A DNA stretch of 11,858 nt, taken from an uncultured Saprospiraceae bacterium (GTDB taxonomy: Bacteria > Bacteroidota > Bacteroidia > Chitinophagales > Saprospiraceae). Shown one piece after another: positions 1 through 7,064 of the stretch; the stretch's first letter is position 1, and each line of letters starts with the position of its first letter. The DNA is taken from NCBI GenBank assembly GCA_937959095.1, contig CALGLY010000341.1, positions 1-11,858 of the forward strand, in the 5' to 3' direction. A model generated the notes under the pieces. That model saw nothing but the letters and a program-made list of their open reading frames with translations. It searched no databases and had not been told where the DNA came from. A program made the translations under genes and the position numbers.

Positions 1-889
1 CCTTCATGATTTTAGGCATATTCATAAAGGAGTGAATCACATCTTTATATTCTGTAAAATGGACTTGATTGCCTGCTGCGCTTAGACGATCGGCATAAGC
101 TTCTCCTTCATCTTTCAAAGGGTCTAAAGAGCAAGTGAGGACTAAAGCGGGAGGCAGATTAGATAAATCTTTGGTCAATAGAGGCGACATCATAGGGTTC
201 AAAATATCTTCGTCGGTTCTTTTATAATGATCTACAAACCATTCTATCAATTCCTTGGTTAGGAAATAATCTTTCCCTAACTCCTCCATAGAAGGATGAC
301 ATAAACGAGCATCTAGAGCTGGATAAAGCAAGATTTGTTTTGCAATTTTCGGTTTCCCTAAATTTCGTGCCTGTATCGATGTGACTGCTGATAAATTTCC
401 GCCAGCACTATCGCCCATCAGGATTAGGTTATCGGGATTGCCACCTAAAGATTTGGCATGTTCCGCTATCCAAAGCGTGGCATCATAAGCATCTTCTGTC
501 GGAATTGGGAATTTATGTTCAGGTGCAAGTCTATACCCTACGGACACAACGATCGCTTCCGAAGTCTTAGCTAACCGACGACAGGCTTTGTCATGCGAAT
601 CAATACTACGTAGTACAAAACCACCGCCATGAAAAAAAACAATAATGGGTAAGTCCTGCTTATTATTTGGCTGGTAAATTCGAATAGGAATCATCACGCC
701 GTCGCGCATTTCGATAGTATTATCTTCTACCGTTGCTAATTCCAAGGGCGGAAAGTCGAATAGATGCCCAATTTTTTCTACCTGTTTTTTGTTCTCTTGC
801 CGAATTTCTGGAGGTAATAAATCACCATAAGTAGTAGCTTTTGCGATATGATGTACATAAAATAGAAGTAATCTTAACTTGAAAGACAT
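1..889 (-). CDS. Alpha/beta hydrolase, hormone-sensitive lipase type (3' end cut by window edge)
   Basis: The 296 visible codons start at the ATG at 889; an in-frame TAA lies two codons upstream, so no earlier start is possible. The protein carries the two hallmarks of the hormone-sensitive lipase/BchO-like esterase family: HGGGF (residues 87-91, oxyanion hole) and GDSAGG (159-164) with the probable nucleophile Ser161. Asp256 in DPLKDEG and His286 in IHSF complete a plausible Ser/Asp/His triad. Known relatives hydrolyse short- to medium-chain carboxyl esters and are usually a little over 300 residues, so only the last few residues should be missing at the left edge. A hydrophobic stretch at residues 5-12 is too short and lacks a cleavage site, so a cytoplasmic location is likely. 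It lies 114 bp downstream of the metal-binding protein gene on the same strand; the gap shows no strong promoter or terminator. The natural substrate cannot be inferred. The family call is firm. Confidence 0.9.
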   Translation of the reverse strand, partial: MSFKLRLLLFYVHHIAKATTYGDLLPPEIRQENKKQVEKIGHLFDFPPLELATVEDNTIEMRDGVMIPIRIYQPNNKQDLPIIVFFHGGGFVLRSIDSHDKACRRLAKTSEAIVVSVGYRLAPEHKFPIPTEDAYDATLWIAEHAKSLGGNPDNLILMGDSAGGNLSAVTSIQARNLGKPKIAKQILLYPALDARLCHPSMEELGKDYFLTKELIEWFVDHYKRTDEDILNPMMSPLLTKDLSNLPPALVLTCSLDPLKDEGEAYADRLSAAGNQVHFTEYKDVIHSFMNMPKIMK

Positions 890-1003
890 GTATTAATTTT
901 CAATTTGTCGAAGACATTGTAGAATGCGATGATTGAAGAAGCAAAAAAACTAAAAATCTCTCTACTTTCTACCACACAACTTAGGTTAATTATAGAAATT
1001 GTC

Positions 1004-1897
1004 TTATTTACTCAATGCCGCTACAATCACATCTGTATTGTGCTTTAGCATGGCATGATAACTAGGCGCATCGCTTTCTTTATCGCCTATAGAATCCGCA
1101 AAAAGTTCACCTCCAATTTCAATTTTATTATCAACAGCTAGTTGTTTTAGCAGCTTAGGATTGATGGTGCTTTCTACGAAAATAGCAGGTATCTTGCTTT
1201 CTCGAATTACTCGATTTAGGCGTGTAATATCCGACACTTGCACCTCTGCGTCTGTCGAGACTCCAAGGGCTGCTTCTAGCTGAATCCCGTATTCATTGCC
1301 ATAATATTTAAAAGCATCATGTGAAGTAATAAGAATTCGACGCGAAGCGGGTATTTTTTGTACTTCCGTAGCGATATAAGTGTCTAAATCTTCCAATTGC
1401 TTTTTATATACACCATAATTGAAATTGAATTCTTCCGCATATTGAGGCGCGAGTTGCACAAGGGCATTCTTTATATTTTCGATATAAATCAAGCCATTCT
1501 TTGCTGACATCCAAGCATGTGGATCGGCAGAATTAGCATATTTATCACTTTCGATGGCGTTTATGCCTTTCGTGATAAGCACTACTTCGGCTTTAGTACC
1601 TGCATTCTCGATAAGTTCGGCGAGCCAGCCTTCGAAGGTCAAGCCATTTCTAAGAATCAAATCTGCTTTGGATACTAAACGCGCATCGCGAGGCGTAGCT
1701 TCATGTAGGTGCGGGTCGCTCCCGATAGGTACGATAGTTTTCACCTCTATCAAATCACCTGTAATATTCTGTGCCATATCTGCAAAAATAGATGCAGATG
1801 CTACTACACTTAATTTCTTTTCCGTCTGATTTGTTGCTTCTTCATTCGTGCCACAAGCCATCAAAAATAAAAGAGCTGTAAAAATTGTAATTCGCAT
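1004..1897 (-). CDS. Metal ABC transporter substrate-binding lipoprotein (TroA/ZnuA/PsaA family)
   Basis: The protein has 297 residues, normal for a cluster A-I zinc/manganese-binding solute receptor. The N-terminus is a short lipoprotein signal with lipobox LMAC (Cys15), so the mature protein should be membrane-anchored and face the periplasm. The expected metal ligands are visible: His63 in GSDPHLHE, His127 in ADPHAWM, His193 in TSHDAF and Asp268 in GGELFADS. A His as third ligand resembles TroA and ZnuA, whereas manganese-specific PsaA has Glu there. The His-rich loop of classical ZnuA is absent (residues 113-124 hold no His). Metal preference is therefore open; zinc, manganese or mixed use are all possible. 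An in-frame TAG 15-17 bases upstream supports the ATG at 1897. It follows the MntR-like regulator on the same strand, across a large hairpin. No ABC permease or ATPase is present in the window, which is unusual because they normally sit beside the receptor gene. Confidence 0.92.
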   Translation of the reverse strand: MRITIFTALLFLMACGTNEEATNQTEKKLSVVASASIFADMAQNITGDLIEVKTIVPIGSDPHLHEATPRDARLVSKADLILRNGLTFEGWLAELIENAGTKAEVVLITKGINAIESDKYANSADPHAWMSAKNGLIYIENIKNALVQLAPQYAEEFNFNYGVYKKQLEDLDTYIATEVQKIPASRRILITSHDAFKYYGNEYGIQLEAALGVSTDAEVQVSDITRLNRVIRESKIPAIFVESTINPKLLKQLAVDNKIEIGGELFADSIGDKESDAPSYHAMLKHNTDVIVAALSK

Positions 1898-1939
1898 ATT
1901 GTTATTTTCTTTCTAAGTTGGCATAGCCAGTGTTATAGA

Positions 1940-2031
1940 AGAGAGACCATTTTGTTGAGAGAACAGAGAATAGAGATTTTTATATGAAAAATAAAATCTC
2001 TATTCTCTCAATGAAATGGTCTGTGCTCTCT
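1940..2031. repeat. Long imperfect inverted repeat (about 92-nt hairpin)
   Basis: Bases 1946-1962 pair with 2004-2020 at 15 of 17 positions, and 1970-1980 pair perfectly with 1993-2003 around a 12-nt loop (1981-1992). The left arm carries seven extra bases (1963-1969) that look like a partial duplication, so 1966-1980 can alternatively pair perfectly over 15 bp with 1993-2007. An outer GAGAG/CTCTC pairing (1941-1945 with 2026-2030) follows a 5-nt bulge. The element sits between the regulator and binding-protein genes. Neither side has a T-tract typical of an intrinsic terminator. It could be an mRNA processing or attenuation structure, or a small palindromic mobile repeat; the sequence does not decide. 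Confidence 0.75.
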
Positions 2032-2103
2032 CTTGTCAATTTTACCTCCAAACGCGCAAAAGATGAGAACTTAAATACTAAGGTCTTAGGCAAGAAATAA
2101 GCC

Positions 2104-2775
2104 TTAAACCAATTTGATAAATAAATTCTGATTTACTTTATGAGAAAGTACTACTTCTTTTTTAGCATTTATAAGCAGGCGCATGGAGTCATCATAAGCG
2201 AAACGTTCTAGTATTTCTACTTCCGTTCCTAAGCCCAATTCTAAGCTATCTAAATATTGTAAAAAAGATTTGGAGTGTTCCTGCACGCCTACGAGCATTC
2301 CTTTTTTTCCTATTTCTACTTCCGAAAGTAGTACTTGCTGCCGAAAGGTGAAATTACCATCGGCATCAGGAATAGGGTCGCCATGAGGATCGAATTTAGG
2401 TGTACCTAAAAATTCATCCAATCGAGCAACTAATTTTTCTGATTTGATGTGTTCTAATTCTTCCGCAATAGGATGCACTTCATCCCAAGCAAATTGCAGC
2501 TTATCTACTAGAAAAACTTCCCACAAGCGGTGTTTCCGAATGAGGTTTGTTGCAATACGATTGCCCGTATCCGTGAGGGTCGCTCCTTTGTGGCTTTCGT
2601 AGTTGATGAGTTTCTTCTTTGCCAAACGGCGTAGCATATCCGTCACAGAAGCCGCGCTCGTCTGCATCGCTTGAGAAATCGCTTTGTTGCCTGCGGACTT
2701 CCCATTTTTCTCATTTATTTTAAAAATCGCCTTCAGATAATTCTCTTCTGCTTGCGAAATCGTTTTTGCTGCCAT
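2104..2775 (-). CDS. DtxR/MntR-family metal-dependent transcriptional regulator
   Basis: The protein has 223 residues in the three-part layout of long DtxR-family repressors. Residues 1-64 form a winged helix-turn-helix, with the recognition helix around 39-58. Residues 65-135 form the metal-binding and dimerisation domain, including KHRLWE and EELEH. Residues 150-223 form an SH3-like FeoA-type domain. By alignment from memory, His82, Glu86, His101, Glu105, Glu108 and His109 fall on metal-ligand positions. Glu at 105 matches MntR (Glu99) rather than the Cys of iron-sensing DtxR, which favours manganese. However, the N-terminal MntR ligands Asp8 and Glu11 correspond here to Asn12 and Lys15, so the site is not a standard MntR site. 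When metal-loaded such proteins dimerise, bind palindromes and repress uptake genes. The palindrome immediately upstream and the metal-binding protein gene downstream fit that role. Family assignment is firm; metal specificity is inference. Confidence 0.93.
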   Translation of the reverse strand: MAAKTISQAEENYLKAIFKINEKNGKSAGNKAISQAMQTSAASVTDMLRRLAKKKLINYESHKGATLTDTGNRIATNLIRKHRLWEVFLVDKLQFAWDEVHPIAEELEHIKSEKLVARLDEFLGTPKFDPHGDPIPDADGNFTFRQQVLLSEVEIGKKGMLVGVQEHSKSFLQYLDSLELGLGTEVEILERFAYDDSMRLLINAKKEVVLSHKVNQNLFIKLV

Positions 2776-2795
2776 TAGATTTAATGTATTTCCTA

Positions 2796-2803
2796 CAAAG
2801 GTA
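2796..2803 (-). promoter_or_regulatory. Candidate -7 promoter element for the metalloregulator gene
   Basis: On the minus strand these bases read TACCTTTG, an exact match to the Bacteroidota -7 consensus TAnnTTTG. The -33 side holds TTTTTAG (2828-2822) rather than a clean TTTG, with about 19 nt between. Transcription would start near 2790, giving a leader of roughly 15 nt before the ATG at 2775. The predicted -33/-7 spacer lies inside the adjoining palindrome. Confidence 0.6.
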
Positions 2804-2834
2804 AAATATTTTTAGACTAGGCTAAAAATATTTT
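2803..2834. promoter_or_regulatory. Palindromic operator, probable binding site of the MntR/DtxR-like regulator
   Basis: Two perfect 13-bp arms, AAAATATTTTTAG (2803-2815) and CTAAAAATATTTT (2822-2834), flank ACTAGG. The inner CTAG shares the same centre, so only one of 16 base pairs mismatches. The core TTTAG-ACTAGG-CTAAA resembles the dyad AT-rich operators known for DtxR/SirR/SloR-type repressors (TTTAGGCTAACCTAAA type). It overlaps the -33/-7 region of the regulator's own promoter, 27 bp upstream of its start codon, a position suited to repression by occlusion. It could also act on the divergent gene at 3089, though it is about 250 bp away from it. Binding is inferred. Confidence 0.72.
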
Positions 2835-2989
2835 TCAAGACAAAATAAAAAGATAAGAAATAGTTCATATCATGATTTCCTGCTCCCTAAAGACAAAATA
2901 TTTACAATAGTTCGACTGTAAAAAGAGGCGTTCTAGTTTTTCTATTCGTTAATTCTGTAATCTTTCTCTTATTTTTGGGAAAAAATAAG

Positions 2990-3018
2990 TTGAATTGAAT
3001 CCTTCTTTGGCAACTTTG
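2990..3018 (+). promoter_or_regulatory. Candidate promoter of the secreted metallopeptidase gene
   Basis: TTG at 2990-2992 is followed after 18 nt by CAACTTTG (3011-3018), one mismatch from the Bacteroidota TAnnTTTG element. Transcription would begin about 65 nt before the ATG at 3089. An alternative exact -7 match, TATTTTTG, lies at 2970-2977 but lacks a good -33 partner. The rest of the intergenic stretch 2835-3088 is AT-rich and shows no other recognisable element. Confidence 0.3.
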
Positions 3019-3088
3019 CTGATGTCAAAGAACAAATCAAATTTGCAATTCCACATTACAAAACAAATTTTTCACAAAAGTTAATCAT

Positions 3089-6000
3089 ATGAGATTTATA
3101 GCTTCTCTTGTTATTTTGCTTTGCTGCACCAGCCTGCTAGTAGGGCAAAGTATGTGGCAGGATGTATCTGTAGTTGTAGAGCCTACTGAGTCGGAAACAA
3201 TAACTGCATACCATAGTGCAGCTTTGAATATTGATGTATTAGAAAAGAAACTAAAAGCTGCTCCAATGGAATTTTCGGTAGCAGCGAAACGCAATCCTAT
3301 AAGTATTGCATTTCCTATGCCTGATGGTGTATTGCGGAATTTTCAGGTAGTAGAATCACCTGTGATGAAAGCAGGTATTTCGGCACGCTACCCGAATATC
3401 AAATCCTATAGCGGAGTGGCGGAAGATGATTCCAATGTCCGTATGCGTTTCAGCCTATCGCCTGATGGTTTGAAAGTAATTCTTCGTAGTGAGCATGGTT
3501 TGGTACGTATAGAGCCGATAGAAAATGCACCACAAGCCTATAGCAGTTATTTCTATAAGGATGTGGTGGATAAGGAGTCGGCAGCGCGTCCTGCATTAAG
3601 CTGTGGATATGTACCAAGCAAGGAAGATGAAATACTACAGCATCTTTCCGAATTGGATTTTGATATACCAGCGGGCGAAGAAAAATCGGGTGCTGACCCA
3701 GTAGTATTACGTACTTATGATATGGCAATTTCTACTACGATTGCTTTTAGTGGCAATGCGGGAGGAACGGTAGCAGGTGTATTATCTACGCTTAATGATG
3801 TCGTGAATATTCTGAATAGTATTTTCGAACGGGAAGTAGCGATTCGGTTTATGTTGATAGATGAAACCGATCAGCTTATTTTCACTACGCTAGCTTCTGA
3901 TCCTTATCAAAATAGAAACCTAGGACGCGAATTGATTAATCAATCGCAGGAAATATTTAATATGAGAATTCCCAATGCTAATTATGGTATTGGACACGTA
4001 ATAACAGGCGGCTGCTCGGATGTAGGTGGTATTGCTAGTTTAGGATCTGTTTGTTCAGAGATAAGAGCACGAGGCATTTCTTGTCGTCCTAATGGTATGT
4101 CTATTATGCGGATGGTAGTTCGAAATATGGCGCATGAAGTAGGGCATCAGTTTTTTGCTACGCACACCATGAGCTCTTGTGGGGATGATGAAAATAATCA
4201 AGTAGGAGAAACAACCTATGAACCTGGTAGCGGATCTACTATCATGAGTTATGCAGGTGGTTGTGGCAGCGATAATATACAGAGTGATTCAGATGATTAT
4301 TATCATGCTTTGAATCTAGATCAAATTATTGGTTTTTCGCGTTTTGGAAATGGCAGCACTTGTGCTACTGCAACTAGCACAGGAAATAACGAACCAGAAA
4401 TCACCTTGGACTATGAGGATAATTTTTATATTCCTACTAAAACGCCTTTCATGCTAGAAGCAACAGCTACCGACTCTGATGGGGATGCACTATTGTATTG
4501 CTGGGAACAATTTAATCCAGGTAAAGTGAACACGGGGTCAAGCTTTATTGATGCGGCAAATATTCGTTCTTTCCCACCTACTTCTTCCTCTTTCCGAATG
4601 ATTCCGCGCAAGCCAATTTTATTGAATGGAAATAGTGAATCTACAGAAGTGTTGCCTACGTTTGAGCGTGACTATACCTTCCGCTGTACGGTGCGCGATA
4701 ATAATCCAGCAGGCGGCGGCACGGTTTGGGAAGAATTGAATTTTAAAGTAGCCGGCAATGCTGGCCCATTTTTAGTTAGTTATCCTTCTGCAAGCAGCGA
4801 CGGACTAATGGCAGGGCAGCAAGTAGAAGTAACTTGGGATGTAGCAAATACGACAAATGCAAAAGTAAATTGCCAGCGCGTGAATATTCTGCTCTCTACG
4901 GATGGTGGCAATAATTTCAATATTCCATTGCTAGAAAATGTATCGAATGATGGTGCGGAATTCGTAACTATTCCAGATGTTACTACTACTATTGGACGCA
5001 TAAAAGTAGAAGCAGCGAATAATATATTTTTCAATATATCGCGCGAAAATTTCCCGATAGAGGCGGCGGCAGCACCGAGTTTTGCGTTGCGTCCAATGCC
5101 TTTTTATCAGGAAGTATGTCTTCCTACCAATGCAAGCGTAGCGATTCAGACCGAGCAAATTGCAGGTTTTGAAGGCGAAATTCAATTGAGTTTAGCGGAT
5201 CTTCCAGAAGGAGTAACAGGTACATTTGAGCCAGCTACAGTGCAAGCAGGAGCAAGCACAATGCTTACTTTAGATATGAATGCGACTGACTTCGATGGCT
5301 TAACGCAAATCAATATCGTAGGTACATCGGCTGATGGTAGCACCATGCTAAGCCAAGCAGTAGAATTTAATATTGTATCGAATAATTTTTCTGCCCTTTC
5401 ACTTACTTCACCAGAAAGCGGTTCAGGAGGTCTAGTAGGGAATACGACTTTTGAGTGGACACCCATTTCTAATGCTTCGAACTACGATTTTCAGTTAGCT
5501 TCTAGCCCTGATTTCAATGCAGGTACTATTCTTGCAGAAGGAACCAATTTGACCGCTACGAGCTTTATGCCAGAAGACATCTTTTTGGATGACAGCAATA
5601 CCTTCTACTGGCGGGTACGTCCAATCAATGAGTGTGGAGCAGGTGCATATACCGTGCCTTCGGTTTTCCAAACAGCAAATGTGCAGTGTCTTCCATTCGA
5701 ACAGACTGAGCCAGTAAATATCGCGAAAGCAAGCGGCACGATAGTAGAATCTATTATTGAAATTGGGTCTTCTGGGCAAATTACGGATTTGAATATTCCA
5801 CTTGTTAATATTAGCTTTTCACCAATTGGTTTTCTAGAAGTGACTTTGATAAGTCCTTCGGATACTAGAGCAATATTAGTATCTCGAAAATGTGGTGGTA
5901 GAAATTTACTTTCCTTTGGTTTCGATGATGAAGCACCTAGTAGTGTAGATGATTGTGCGGCAGGACTTTTATACATTCCTCACGAACCACTCGCTATTTT

Positions 6001-6727
6001 TGATGGCGAAAACATTCAAGGAGAATGGAAGCTAGAAGTCAAAGTAGTGAATAGTGGAAATGATTTGGGTACAATCAATAGTTGGGAGTTAGAATCTTGC
6101 GGTGATGTACAAACAAATGCGCCTTTCCTTATTACGAATGAGGTATTTGCACTGCCGCCAAGTTCGCGTAGCCAAATCTGGACGACCACACTAGAAGCAG
6201 ATGACGAAGACAATGCAAGTAATGAAATTATTTACGAATTGCTTTCTGCACCACAACACGGTACACTATATTTAAGCGAAGAAGCCCTTGCTATGGGGGA
6301 TAGCTTCACGCAGCAAGATATTGATGGCTACCGCATCAGCTACCAACACAATGGCGATGCTGCTACCGAAGATGGTTTCGATTTCATTATTCGCGATACC
6401 GATCAGGGCTTATTCGGGCCAGCAAGATTCAATATCGTAATTGATGATGAAGCAACTGTAGGAACGAACGATCCTGCCTTTGCTAATCAAGTGCGCATTT
6501 ATCCGAATCCTGCCAATACGCAGGTCAATATTGCACTAAGTGAAAACTTGGAACAGAGCGTACAAGTGCGTATAGTCAATATAAATGGGCAAGAAGTAGC
6601 AACAACTATTAGTAAGAGAAATAAAGTACTAGCCTTCAATACAGCACAATTTGCAGATGGTATTTATTTCATCCAGGTTTATACCGATAAGGCATTCTAC
6701 ACGGAGCGTGTAGTGATACAGAAGTAA
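3089..6727 (+). CDS. Secreted multidomain reprolysin-like metallopeptidase with P-domain and T9SS sorting signal
   Basis: The 1212-residue protein starts with a Sec signal peptide, probably cleaved after LLVG so that Gln20 becomes the mature N-terminus. A propeptide-like region (about 25-200) precedes a metzincin catalytic domain (about 205-425). That domain contains HEVGHQFFATH, with zinc ligands His349, His353 and His359 and general base Glu350, and the Met-turn STIMSYAGG (Met386). The metzincin Gly three residues after the second His is Phe356 here. Beta-sandwich domains follow at about 433-556, 558-659 and 660-764, then a fibronectin III-like domain (765-862), a proprotein-convertase P-domain (866-1004), a cadherin/CSPG-like repeat (1010-1120) and a T9SS type-A sorting domain (1135-1212, starting VRIYPNP). 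It should be exported to the periplasm, moved across the outer membrane by T9SS, and attached or released. The likely role is extracellular proteolysis; substrate unknown. It is transcribed alone, divergent from the regulator, and ends at an intrinsic terminator. Confidence 0.93.
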   Translation: MRFIASLVILLCCTSLLVGQSMWQDVSVVVEPTESETITAYHSAALNIDVLEKKLKAAPMEFSVAAKRNPISIAFPMPDGVLRNFQVVESPVMKAGISARYPNIKSYSGVAEDDSNVRMRFSLSPDGLKVILRSEHGLVRIEPIENAPQAYSSYFYKDVVDKESAARPALSCGYVPSKEDEILQHLSELDFDIPAGEEKSGADPVVLRTYDMAISTTIAFSGNAGGTVAGVLSTLNDVVNILNSIFEREVAIRFMLIDETDQLIFTTLASDPYQNRNLGRELINQSQEIFNMRIPNANYGIGHVITGGCSDVGGIASLGSVCSEIRARGISCRPNGMSIMRMVVRNMAHEVGHQFFATHTMSSCGDDENNQVGETTYEPGSGSTIMSYAGGCGSDNIQSDSDDYYHALNLDQIIGFSRFGNGSTCATATSTGNNEPEITLDYEDNFYIPTKTPFMLEATATDSDGDALLYCWEQFNPGKVNTGSSFIDAANIRSFPPTSSSFRMIPRKPILLNGNSESTEVLPTFERDYTFRCTVRDNNPAGGGTVWEELNFKVAGNAGPFLVSYPSASSDGLMAGQQVEVTWDVANTTNAKVNCQRVNILLSTDGGNNFNIPLLENVSNDGAEFVTIPDVTTTIGRIKVEAANNIFFNISRENFPIEAAAAPSFALRPMPFYQEVCLPTNASVAIQTEQIAGFEGEIQLSLADLPEGVTGTFEPATVQAGASTMLTLDMNATDFDGLTQINIVGTSADGSTMLSQAVEFNIVSNNFSALSLTSPESGSGGLVGNTTFEWTPISNASNYDFQLASSPDFNAGTILAEGTNLTATSFMPEDIFLDDSNTFYWRVRPINECGAGAYTVPSVFQTANVQCLPFEQTEPVNIAKASGTIVESIIEIGSSGQITDLNIPLVNISFSPIGFLEVTLISPSDTRAILVSRKCGGRNLLSFGFDDEAPSSVDDCAAGLLYIPHEPLAIFDGENIQGEWKLEVKVVNSGNDLGTINSWELESCGDVQTNAPFLITNEVFALPPSSRSQIWTTTLEADDEDNASNEIIYELLSAPQHGTLYLSEEALAMGDSFTQQDIDGYRISYQHNGDAATEDGFDFIIRDTDQGLFGPARFNIVIDDEATVGTNDPAFANQVRIYPNPANTQVNIALSENLEQSVQVRIVNINGQEVATTISKRNKVLAFNTAQFADGIYFIQVYTDKAFYTERVVIQK

Positions 6728-6776
6728 TTAGAGCATCTTGGAATTTTTTTCCTTTCTGAAATGCAAAACCTATGTT

Positions 6777-6816
6777 AAGCCCAAGCGATTCCTTCGTGAA
6801 GCGTTTGGGCTTTTTT
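6777..6816 (+). terminator. Rho-independent terminator of the metallopeptidase gene
   Basis: AAGCCCAAGCG (6777-6787) pairs with CGTTTGGGCTT (6802-6812) over 11 positions with one G-T wobble. The loop is 14 nt and a T-run (6811-6816) follows directly. It starts 49 bases after the stop codon of the metallopeptidase, on its strand. Confidence 0.9.
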
Positions 6817-6832
6817 ATGTTTGCATGACTTG

Positions 6833-6856
6833 AGGAATAATAAATGTCTTATTCCT
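6833..6856 (+). repeat. Small AT-rich hairpin, possible back-up terminator
   Basis: AGGAATAA (6833-6840) and TTATTCCT (6849-6856) are perfect 8-bp arms around an 8-nt loop. T-rich tracts follow at 6862-6868 and 6871-6876, a few bases beyond the stem. The stem is weak and the T-tract is not adjacent, so a secondary terminator role is only possible. Confidence 0.4.
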
Positions 6857-6882
6857 ATAGAATTTTTTCATTTTTTAACTAG

Positions 6883-6925
6883 TACCAATTTTAATAACAA
6901 TAGATATTCATTATTAAAATTGGTA
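6883..6925. repeat. Perfect 15-bp AT-rich inverted repeat
   Basis: TACCAATTTTAATAA (6883-6897) and its exact reverse complement (6911-6925) flank a 13-nt loop that can itself partly pair. There is no T-tract after the stem, so it does not resemble a standard terminator. It may be a regulator site for the TPR gene 140 bp downstream or a small dispersed palindromic element. Nothing in it codes for protein. Confidence 0.7.
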
Positions 6926-7064
6926 TAAGCTATCTGAACTAGGTGTGGAATTTAAAGCTGATGTATGAGTAAATCATAATCTCACATCCTAATACTTGCC
7001 CTACTGATAAGTAGATTTTCACATCTAAATACATAGATAGTTCTTAATAATTAAACAATAAACT

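Larger units (their letters stand above)
6728..7064. other. Intergenic stretch with three successive inverted repeats
   Basis: This 337-bp gap between the protease and TPR genes holds no supported reading frame. It contains an intrinsic terminator (6777-6816), a small AT-rich hairpin (6833-6856) and a perfect 15-bp inverted repeat (6883-6925). The remaining 6926-7064 should carry the TPR gene promoter. The nearest match, TAGATTTT at 7012-7019 with TTG at 6996-6998, has too short a spacing to call. The leader just before 7065 is A-rich (ATTAAACAATAAACT) and lacks a Shine-Dalgarno sequence. Confidence 0.6.

Noticed and set aside
945..979. Possible minus-strand promoter for the hydrolase gene (CAA at 977-979, AAAAACTA at 945-952 on the plus strand)
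   Set aside because: The -7 match lacks the final G and the 24-nt spacing is long; the AT-rich context makes such matches likely by chance.
2078..2089. CTAAGGTCTTAG, a possible second metalloregulator site upstream of the binding-protein gene
   Set aside because: Only 5-bp arms match, it sits 15 bp beyond the end of the regulator gene and about 180 bp from the next start, and it lacks the long AT arms of the 2803-2834 palindrome.
5605..5976. 123-codon minus-strand open frame inside the metallopeptidase gene
   Set aside because: It lies wholly antisense to a clear P-domain/fibronectin coding region and shows no domain, start context or promoter. The same applies to the other antisense frames within 3085-6213 and to the plus-strand frames inside 8234-11322.
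6996..7019. Possible promoter TTG/TAGATTTT for the TPR gene
   Set aside because: The last base of the -7 consensus is wrong and the 13-nt spacing is shorter than the usual Bacteroidota range.
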